From the NCBI GenBank assembly GCA_964651495.1, contig CAZYWP010000073.1, positions 1 through 15,365 of the forward strand: a stretch of 15,365 nt of DNA. The letters run 5' to 3'. Each line of letters opens with the position of its first letter. Within the stretch, counting starts at the first letter, position 1. The DNA is from CAZNVB01 sp964651495 (GTDB lineage: Bacteria > Acidobacteriota > Aminicenantia > Aminicenantales > UBA8522). The notes under the pieces are model-generated. The model had not been told where the DNA came from and searched no databases. It saw only the letters and a program-made list of their open reading frames with translations. Positions 1-6,300 of the stretch are shown in pieces. The position numbers and the translations under genes were made by a program.

Positions 1-33
1 GGCGCCGGGTCGGTCACGGATATTGTGGAGTAG
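1..33 (+). CDS. tuf: EF-Tu, C-terminal end only (first tuf copy, partial)
   Basis: Reading from base 1 in frame gives GAGSVTDIVE followed by TAG. This matches the conserved last residues of elongation factor Tu, which usually ends in a TVGAG-V-x-x-I-x-E type sequence. Only the last ten residues lie in the window; the gene runs in from the left. The identification rests on a short segment, but context supports it strongly: tuf directly upstream of rpmG, tRNA-Trp, secE and nusG is a common bacterial order. EF-Tu carries aminoacyl-tRNA to the ribosome as a GTP complex. A second tuf starts at 14981, so this genome probably has two copies. Confidence 0.82.
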   Translation, partial: GAGSVTDIVE

Positions 34-42
34 CGGAATTCA

Positions 43-92
43 TCACCCTCCCCATTATCCCCTCCCCTGGAGGGAGGGGAGAGAGATGGTGA
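43..92. repeat. GC-rich imperfect inverted repeat between tuf and rpmG
   Basis: The core is a perfect 9-bp inverted repeat, 58-66 pairing with 72-80 around a 5-nt loop (67-71). Short outer pairings are possible at 48-50 with 83-85 and 43-47 with 88-92. No T-run follows on either strand, so it does not look like a standard intrinsic terminator. It could be a copy of a dispersed intergenic palindrome (REP/MITE-like), a transcript-stabilising stem, or an RNA processing site between tuf and rpmG. The pairing is directly visible; the role is not known. Confidence 0.55.
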
Positions 93-116
93 GGAGAGCT
101 AGGAAGAGAGCCGAGC

Positions 117-266
117 ATGAGAGAGATGATCACCCTTCAATGCGGAGAGTGCAAGCGCCGCAACTATACGACCACCCGGAACAAGAAAAAGCAGACGGAA
201 CGGCTGGAGGTCAAAAAATACTGTCGCTTCTGCCGGAAACATACACTCCACAAGGAAGTGAAGTGA
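117..266 (+). CDS. rpmG: Large ribosomal subunit protein bL33, zinc-ribbon form
   Basis: This 49-residue basic protein has the bL33 pattern: MITLQCGECKRRNYTTTRNK near the start, then KKYCRFCRKHTLHKEVK at the end. The four cysteines C9, C12, C36 and C39 form two CxxC pairs, so this is the zinc-binding (C+) type rather than the cysteine-free paralogue. bL33 sits near the E site of the 50S subunit. The ATG at 117 has an AGGAAG-type ribosome binding site at 101-106. An in-frame ATG at 126 would give 46 residues and is a possible alternative. The length is normal for the family. It lies between tuf and tRNA-Trp, as in many bacteria. Confidence 0.95.
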   Translation: MREMITLQCGECKRRNYTTTRNKKKQTERLEVKKYCRFCRKHTLHKEVK

Positions 267-288
267 CCCGGACTCGAAGAACGGGTCA
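264..288 (+). other. Hairpin spanning the rpmG stop codon
   Basis: TGACCCG (264-270, including the rpmG stop) is the exact reverse complement of CGGGTCA (282-288), with an 11-nt loop. It lies 21 nt before the tRNA-Trp 5' end and has no T-run after it. A plausible role is to separate or protect the rpmG message end from tRNA maturation; this is inference. Confidence 0.4.
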
Positions 289-309
289 ACGGAGAGAAGA
301 GAGTCGTAC

Positions 310-383
<74 letters not shown>

Positions 384-447
384 CTCTTGGTTCTGATGGA
401 AAGCCGCTGCCAGACAGCCACATCCGCGATCAAAAGGAGGATTGAGC

Positions 448-461
448 ATCCCGAGAGGGAT
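448..461 (+). other. Small hairpin with GAGA loop in the secE leader
   Basis: ATCCC (448-452) and GGGAT (457-461) form a 5-bp stem closed by GAGA, a stable GNRA-type tetraloop. It lies 24 nt before the secE ATG, in the 102-bp gap after tRNA-Trp. An AGGAGG-like sequence at about 435-440 precedes it but has no suitably spaced start. No promoter is recognisable in this gap. The role is unknown. Confidence 0.35.
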
Positions 462-485
462 CGCCGGTAGGGAGAAAGAGGGCCC

Positions 486-698
486 ATGGAAGAAAAATTA
501 AGATGGTACAAGCGCTTCATCATCTTCTTGAAGAATGTCCGGTCTGAGCTCAAGAAGGTCACCTGGCCCGGGCGGAGCGAAGTGTACAGCACCACCCTGG
601 TCGTCATCTTCGCCATGATTTTCTTCGGCTTTTACCTCTTTTTCATGGACATCATTTTCTCCTGGGTGATTTCCCAGATCAAGTCCTTCTTCGGCTAG
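486..698 (+). CDS. secE: Preprotein translocase subunit SecE
   Basis: This 70-residue protein is the short, single-spanning type of SecE. The amphipathic surface segment carries the family motif around residues 18-35 (VRSELKKVTWPGRSEVYSTT). It is followed by one hydrophobic membrane helix at about residues 37-63. SecE clamps the two halves of SecY in the inner-membrane SecYEG channel. The ATG at 486 follows purine-rich GGGAGAAAGAGG (470-481), which serves as ribosome binding site. The stop lies 13 nt before nusG, and the secE-nusG pairing is nearly universal in bacteria. The length is normal for non-enterobacterial SecE, which lacks the two extra N-terminal helices of E. coli. Confidence 0.97.
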   Translation: MEEKLRWYKRFIIFLKNVRSELKKVTWPGRSEVYSTTLVVIFAMIFFGFYLFFMDIIFSWVISQIKSFFG

Positions 699-711
699 AC
701 AGGTTTTAACC

Positions 712-1242
712 ATGGCAAAGAATTGGTATGTTGTTCATACGTACTCCGGCTTCGAGAAATTCGTCGCCGAATCGATCCGCCAGCGGGCGATCGAGCTGAG
801 CCTGCAGGACCAGTTCGGGCAGATCATCATCCCCACCGAGGACGTCATCGAGATCAAGGGCGGACGCAAGGTCGTCTCGACCAAGAGGTCCTATCCAGGA
901 TATATCCTTGTCGAGATGGAGATGAGCGATGAGAACTGGCATATGGTCCGTGAAACGCCCAAGGTAACGGGGTTTGTCGGTTCGGGCAGAAAGCCCTCAT
1001 CCCTCAACCGTTCGGAAGTCGGCCAGATTGTCGAGCACATGGAGACGACCTCGGAAAAGCCCAAGCCCAAGCACAGCTTTGAGAAGGGTGAGGCCGTCCG
1101 GATCACCGACGGCCCGTTCTTTAATTTCAACGGGATCGTGGAAGAGGTCAACCACGAGAAGAGCATCCTTAAAGTCCTGGTCCTGATTTTCGGCCGTTCG
1201 ACGCCCGTGGAGCTGGAGTTTCTGCAGGTGGAGAAGATATAG
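712..1242 (+). CDS. nusG: Transcription elongation/termination factor NusG
   Basis: The 176-residue protein has the NusG N-terminal (NGN) domain at residues 1-100, starting MAKNWYVVHTYSGFEKFV and containing the conserved PGY at 62-64. The linker is short. The C-terminal KOW domain at 122-176 contains KGEAVRITDGPFFNFNGIVE and ends FGRSTPVELEFLQVEKI. NusG bridges the beta' clamp helices and the beta protrusion side of RNA polymerase to promote elongation. Its KOW domain binds Rho or ribosomal protein uS10. There is no extra domain, and the length is typical. The ribosome binding site is weak (ACAGG at 699-703). The stop TAG overlaps the AGGAGG used by rplK, so the two are translationally close. 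Confidence 0.98.
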   Translation: MAKNWYVVHTYSGFEKFVAESIRQRAIELSLQDQFGQIIIPTEDVIEIKGGRKVVSTKRSYPGYILVEMEMSDENWHMVRETPKVTGFVGSGRKPSSLNRSEVGQIVEHMETTSEKPKPKHSFEKGEAVRITDGPFFNFNGIVEEVNHEKSILKVLVLIFGRSTPVELEFLQVEKI

Positions 1243-1251
1243 GAGGATAAG

Positions 1252-1683
1252 ATGTCTAAGGAAGTGGTGGCCCGGATCAAGCTTCAGATCGTGGCCGGAC
1301 AGGCCAGCCCGGCGCCTCCGGTCGGGCCGGCGCTGGGTCAGCACGGCGTCAATATCATGGACTTCGTCCGCCAGTTCAACGAGAAAACGAACCGGATGGA
1401 GGAAGGGAGCATCATCCCGGTCGTGATCACGGTTTTCAAGGACAAGAGCTTCAGCTTCGAGTTGAAGACTCCCCCCGCCTCCTATCTTTTAAAAAAGGCG
1501 GCCGGAATCGCCAAGGGCTCCGGCGCTCCGAACAAGGAGAAGGTGGGAAAAGTCACCCAGAGGCAGATCGAGGAGATCGCCAGGTTGAAGATGCCCGACC
1601 TCAACGCCAACGACCTCGATGCGGCCAGAAAGATCATCGAGGGGACAGCCAGAAATATGGGTCTGGAGGTCGTCAGTGAGTAA
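1252..1683 (+). CDS. rplK: Large ribosomal subunit protein uL11
   Basis: The 143-residue protein has both uL11 domains. The N-terminal domain carries the proline-rich segment QASPAPPVGPALGQHGVNIM (residues 18-36), the classical thiostrepton-sensitivity region. The C-terminal rRNA-binding domain follows, with KTPPASYLLKKAAGI at about 73-87. uL11 forms the base of the stalk at the GTPase-associated centre. The ATG at 1252 has a perfect AGGAGG at 1241-1246, which overlaps the nusG stop. The gap to nusG is only 9 nt, leaving no dedicated leader. The last codons overlap the rplA start. Confidence 0.98.
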   Translation: MSKEVVARIKLQIVAGQASPAPPVGPALGQHGVNIMDFVRQFNEKTNRMEEGSIIPVVITVFKDKSFSFELKTPPASYLLKKAAGIAKGSGAPNKEKVGKVTQRQIEEIARLKMPDLNANDLDAARKIIEGTARNMGLEVVSE

Positions 1684-2368
1684 GCACGGGAAAAAATTCG
1701 TCAAGGCCAAAGGGCTGGTCACTCAGCAGGAGTACTCCATAGAAGAGGCAGTCGCTCTGCTAAAAAAAGCGAGTTTCGCCAAATTCGACGAGGCGGTGGA
1801 TATCGCCATGCGGCTCGGAGTCAATCCCAAGCACTCCGACCAGATGGTCCGCGGAATCGTCGTCCTGCCCCACGGCACGGGCAAGTCCAAGAAAATCTGT
1901 GTCATCGCCTCGGGTGAGAAGATCAAGGAGGCCGAAGACGCCGGCGCGGCCTATGCCGGCGGCGAGGAACTGATCGAGAAAATCACCGGCGGGTGGATCG
2001 ATTTCGATGTCGTCATCGCCACGCCCGATGTCATGCGCGGCGTGGGCAAGCTGGGCCGGATCCTTGGAACCAAGGGATTAATGCCCAACCCCAAGTCGGG
2101 AACGGTGACCTTTGATATCAAGAAGGCCGTCGAGGAGACCAAGGCGGGCAAAATCGAATTCCGGGTGGACAAAGTCGGAATTCTGCATTCTGTCGTGGGA
2201 CGGGCATCTTTCCCGGAACAGAAGCTCGCCGAGAACATCATGGCTTTTATTCAGGCCGTGGTCCATGCCAAGCCGGCTGCCGCCAAGGGAAAATATATCC
2301 GCAGCATGTTCATTTCTTCGACCATGGGACCCTCGCTCAGAATCTCCGAATCCGTCCTGGAGAAATAG
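1676..2368 (+). CDS. rplA: Large ribosomal subunit protein uL1
   Basis: The GTG at 1676 begins SKHGKKF, the usual uL1 N-terminus. It has GGAGGT at 1665-1670 and overlaps the rplK stop by 8 nt, so translation is probably coupled. The reading frame stays open upstream but the extra sequence has no family resemblance. The 230-residue product has the conserved DQMVRG (55-60) and GLMPNPKSGTVT (134-145) motifs and the KFDEAVDIAMRLGVNP segment (36-51). uL1 forms the mobile L1 stalk at the 23S rRNA E site. In E. coli it also represses the rplKA message. The length is standard. Confidence 0.97.
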   Translation: MSKHGKKFVKAKGLVTQQEYSIEEAVALLKKASFAKFDEAVDIAMRLGVNPKHSDQMVRGIVVLPHGTGKSKKICVIASGEKIKEAEDAGAAYAGGEELIEKITGGWIDFDVVIATPDVMRGVGKLGRILGTKGLMPNPKSGTVTFDIKKAVEETKAGKIEFRVDKVGILHSVVGRASFPEQKLAENIMAFIQAVVHAKPAAAKGKYIRSMFISSTMGPSLRISESVLEK

Positions 2369-2378
2369 GAGGACGACG

Positions 2379-2891
2379 GTGAAGCATGAAGACAAAGCCG
2401 GCGTTATCAGAGGGTTGGAGGAGCAATTTGACCGCCAGAAGAACGCCTTTCTTCTGGATTATACCGGGATGAAGGTATCCCAGGCGGTCGAGTTGCGTAA
2501 GCTTTTGCGAAAGAATTCTTATGCTCTGAGAGTGGTCAAGAACCGCCTGGCCCTGCGAGCCCTGAAGCAGGATTTCCCTCAGGAGCTCCGGGGGTACTTC
2601 GAGAAGCCCACGGCCATCGTTTTCGCCGCTGCCGAGCCGCTTAAGCTGGCCCGGCTGCTGCGGGATTTTTCCCTTCAGAACAAAGTCATGGCCTTCAAGG
2701 GTGGTTTGATAGAAGGACAGCTCTTTCCGCCGGAGCGGTTCGATGAAGTTTGCCGTTTGACTTCACGGGAGGAATTGCTAGGGAAGATCGGCTATATGAT
2801 GGCCTTCCCGTTAATGCAGTTTTTAAGGATTTGGCAAGCCCCCTTATCGCAATTAGGCCGGGCCTTGAGCCAATTCAAAGAAAAAAAATAG
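2379..2891 (+). CDS. rplJ: Large ribosomal subunit protein uL10
   Basis: The GTG at 2379 sits 6 nt after AGGAGG (2367-2372) and gives a 170-residue protein, normal for uL10. A nearby ATG at 2386 is out of frame. Recognisable are VKNRLALRAL after a variable N-terminus, the central FEKPTAIVFA segment, and a charged C-terminal helix ending SQFKEKK that binds L7/L12 dimers. uL10 anchors the L7/L12 stalk to 23S rRNA. The gap from rplA is only 10 nt, so a long L10-binding leader of the E. coli type cannot exist between the genes. Any such element would have to lie inside rplA. Confidence 0.96.
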   Translation: MKHEDKAGVIRGLEEQFDRQKNAFLLDYTGMKVSQAVELRKLLRKNSYALRVVKNRLALRALKQDFPQELRGYFEKPTAIVFAAAEPLKLARLLRDFSLQNKVMAFKGGLIEGQLFPPERFDEVCRLTSREELLGKIGYMMAFPLMQFLRIWQAPLSQLGRALSQFKEKK

Positions 2892-2904
2892 GTTGGAGGT
2901 AAAA

Positions 2905-3318
2905 ATGCCCAAAGCAAAGGAAGACGCAGTCAAGTTAACCAAGGAGCAGTTTTTCGAGCACCTGGACAATCTGACCGTCCTGGAACTGGCCGATTACATC
3001 AAGGAATTCGAGACCAGATACGGCATCAGCGCCGCTGCGGCCGTGCCCGTTGCCGTTCCAGGAGCTGGCGCTGCCCAGGGAGCGGAGACGAAAGCCGAAG
3101 AGGTTAAGACCGAGTTCACGGTTGTCCTCAAGAACGCCGGGGACAAGAAGATCAACGTTATTAAGATCGTCCGTGAGGTTACCAACCTCGGGCTGAAAGA
3201 GGCCAAAGACCTGGTCGACTCCGTTCCGAAGCCGGTCAAGGAGAAGATCACCAAGGATGAAGCGGAAGCCCTCAAGGCTAAATTCGAGGAAGTGGGAGCA
3301 ACCGTCGAGCTGCAGTAG
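2905..3318 (+). CDS. rplL: Large ribosomal subunit protein bL12 (L7/L12)
   Basis: The ATG at 2905 with GGAGG at 2895-2899 gives 137 residues, slightly longer than the usual 120-130. Residues 1-43 form the dimerisation domain (LTVLELADYIKEFETRYGIS). Residues 43-68 are the flexible Ala/Pro/Val/Gly-rich hinge. Residues 69-137 are the factor-binding domain, with KINVIKIVREVTNLGLKEAK. bL12 is the multicopy stalk protein that recruits EF-G, EF-Tu and the initiation and release GTPases. An in-frame TTG at 2893 would add four residues but overlaps the ribosome binding site, so it is not preferred. The gap to rpoB is 68 bp. Confidence 0.97.
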   Translation: MPKAKEDAVKLTKEQFFEHLDNLTVLELADYIKEFETRYGISAAAAVPVAVPGAGAAQGAETKAEEVKTEFTVVLKNAGDKKINVIKIVREVTNLGLKEAKDLVDSVPKPVKEKITKDEAEALKAKFEEVGATVELQ

Positions 3319-3324
3319 CCGGGC

Positions 3325-3352
3325 GTCTTCAGAATTCTTTTTTGTCTTCAGA
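3325..3352 (+). repeat. Short direct repeat in the rplL-rpoB gap
   Basis: GTCTTCAGA occurs at 3325-3333 and again at 3344-3352, a 19-bp period, separated by ATTC and a run of six T. The surrounding 68-bp gap is AT-rich compared with the genes. No clear promoter or strong stem-loop could be drawn here. The function is unknown, and chance is possible for repeats of this length. Confidence 0.4.
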
Positions 3353-3386
3353 TAAATGATTTGGCAACTCTTTTTAGAGAGTGAAT

Positions 3387-6300
3387 ATGACAAATGAATC
3401 TGAAAACCTAAACCATCGCATCCAGCGGACTGATTTTTCCAAGATCAGGACGCAGTTCCCCATGCCCGACCTCCTGGCTATCCAGAGGCAGTCCTATGCT
3501 GAGTTCTTGCAGATGGACTTGCTGCCGGAGGAACGGAAGGACGCCGGCCTGCAGTCCGCGTTGAAGGACGTATTCCCGATTTCCGATTTCAAGGAGACGA
3601 CCCAGCTCGATTTCATCAGCTATTCGATCGGCAACTGGGAATGCAAATGCGGACGGTTGAAGGGAGTGGAGAACGCCCGGGCCCGCTGCAAGAGCTGCGG
3701 CACTCTGCTCCCGGCTGATGTCGAGCTCACGGAGAAAGAGATCTGTCCCTACTGCAGCGCCATGAGGAAGATCGAAACCCCCAGCTGCGAGCACTGTGGG
3801 GACAAGGTCCGGTTGAAGCTCAAGTACAGCTCCAATGAATGCCTCCAGAAAGGGTACACGTTTGCGGTCCCCCTGAGGCTGAAAGTCCGTCTGATTTCCT
3901 GGGAAAAAGACACCGGCACGAAATCCAAGAGGCTCAAGCACATCAAAGAGCAGGAGGTTTATTTCGGCGACATCCCTCTGATGACGGACAAGGGAACCTT
4001 TATATTTAACGGCATCGAGAGGGTGGTCGTCAGCCAGCTGCAGCGGTCTCCGGGCGTCTTCTTCCGGCCGGGGGAGAGCAAGGGCTTCTTCATCGGCAAA
4101 ATCATCCCCTACCGCGGCGCCTGGGTCGAGTTTGAGTATGACAGCAAGAACACTCTCTTCGTCCGCCTGGACAGGAAAAAGAAGTTTCTCGCCTCCGTCT
4201 TCTTGCGGGCGCTCGGTTTCGGGTCGGATGAGGAGATCATCCGGCTGTTTTATCAGGTTCTGAAGGCCCTCCCCGAAGACGGAAAGCTCTACTGGGAGCT
4301 CTCTGAATCCCTCGTCGGCAAAACGGCCGCCGACGACGTCGTCTCTCCCGCTTCCAAGAAGGTGCTCCTCCCGGCAAAGAAAAAGCTCACCCTGGAGAGA
4401 ATTCAGGAGCTGAAGGAAAAGGGAGTGACCAGAGTGCCGCTGCTTAAAAAGGAGCTGCAGGGCGCTTACGCGCTGAGCTCGATCAAGGGCAAAGTCAAAC
4501 CGAACGAGGAGATCGGCGACACGGCGCTCGATCTCTTGGTCGGCCGCGGCGAACCCTTCGAGGTGTTTTTCCCCGAAACGGACAAGACCGGGATGATCAT
4601 CAGCAACACCTTGAAGAAGGACATCCGTAAAGACACCAGCCAAGCTCTGGCCGAGATCTACCGCAAGCTAAGGCCGGGCGAGCCTCACACCATAGAGAGC
4701 GCCCATAACCTCTTTCGCAACCTTTTTTTCAACCCCCAGAAATACAATTTTTCCCGGATCGGCCGGCTCAAGATGAACATCAAGCTCGGCCTCAACACGG
4801 CGCAGGAAGAAAAAATTCTCTCTCCCCTCGATTACGTCGCCGTCATCAAGTACCTGCTGCGCCTGCGGCAGGGGGAGGGGATGGTCGATAATATCGACCA
4901 TCTGGGAAACCGTCGCGTCCGGTCGGTCGGCGAGCTGGTGGAAAATGCCTTCCGCATCGGCCTCACCCGAATGGAGAGGACGGTCAAGGAGAAAATGACC
5001 ATCAGCGCCGACCTGACCTCGGCCATGCCCCAGGACCTCATCAACTCCAAGCCGGTCATCGCCGCGCTCAAGGAATTTTTCGGCAGCTCGCAGCTCTCCC
5101 AGTTCATGGATCAGATCAACAGTTTGGCCGAGATCACACACAAGCGGCGTCTGAGCGCCCTGGGACCGGGCGGGTTGAGCCGGGAACGAGCCGGGTTCGA
5201 AGTCAGGGACATCCAGTCCTCGCACTACGGCCGGATCTGTCCCGTGGAGACTCCGGAAGGCCCCAATATCGGCCTGATATCCTCGCTCAGTTGCTTCGCC
5301 CGAGTCAACGATTACGGGTTCATCGAGACGCCTTACCGCAAAGTCCGGAGCAGCAGGATCATCGATTATGTCAAGATCGTTCATCCCGGTGACAGCTCCT
5401 ACAAGGTCGGCGAGATCGTGGCTGAGGACGCTCTTCTCAAGACGGTTGAACAGCTCAAGCGGGGAAAGGTCCGCCAGCTCCCCGTAGTCGTGCCCTACTG
5501 CTTTTACTTGACAGCCTGGGAGGAGGAAAAGTACATCATCGCCCAAGCGAACGCCCCGGTGGACGAAGACGAGCGCTTTATCAATGAATACGTCAGTGCC
5601 CGCCAGGCCGGGAATTTCAAAGTGGTCCCCAGGGACCAGGTTGATTACATCGATGTCTCGCCCAAGCAGCTCGTTTCCCTGTCTGCGGCCTTGATCCCGT
5701 TCCTCGAACACGATGACGCCAACCGCGCCCTGATGGGGTCCAACATGCAGCGCCAGGCTGTACCGCTCCTCCGGCCCGAAGCCCCCCTGGTCGGGACGGG
5801 AATCGAGTATCTTGTGGCTAAAGGCTCGGGCGATGTCATCATTTGCCAGAGGCCCGGTGTCGTCGAGTTCGTTGACGCCGAGCGGATTTTGATCCGGGTG
5901 GACGAAAAAGAAAAAGCCAAGGAGCACGATGTCGGAACCGACCTCTATCTCCTGATCAAATTCCTCCGCACCAACCAGAACACCTGCATCAATCACAGAC
6001 CTATCGTACGCAAGGGGGACCAGGTCGAGAAAGGCCAGATTCTGGCCGACGGCTCCTGCACCGATAAGGGCGAGCTGGCCCTCGGCCGCAACGTCCTCTG
6101 CGCTTTCCTGCCCTGGCGCGGCTATAACTTCGAGGACGCCATCATCGTCAGCGAAAAGTTGATCCGGGAGGATATTTTTTCCTCCATTCATATCGTCGAG
6201 GAAACCATCGAGGCGCGGGATACCAAGCTGGGCCCCGAGGAGATCACCCGGGACATCCCCAATGTGCCCGAAAACCTGCTGCGCAACCTGGATGAAAACG

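Noticed and set aside
58..80. The tuf-rpmG palindrome as an intrinsic terminator
   Set aside because: No T-run follows the stem on either strand.
442..501. A 19-codon leader peptide starting TTG before secE
   Set aside because: The AGGAGG-like sequence is only about 1 nt from the TTG, the frame overlaps secE, and the peptide shows no attenuation-type residue run.
3338..3343. The T6 run in the rplL-rpoB gap as an attenuator
   Set aside because: No stable GC-rich stem could be drawn immediately before it.
3328..3358. A promoter for rpoB in the rplL-rpoB gap
   Set aside because: The best hexamers (TTCAGA and TAAATG, 19 bp apart) are both poor matches.
3381..3386. GTG at 3381 as the rpoB start
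   Set aside because: It sits inside the AGAGAG ribosome binding site; the ATG at 3387 has better spacing.
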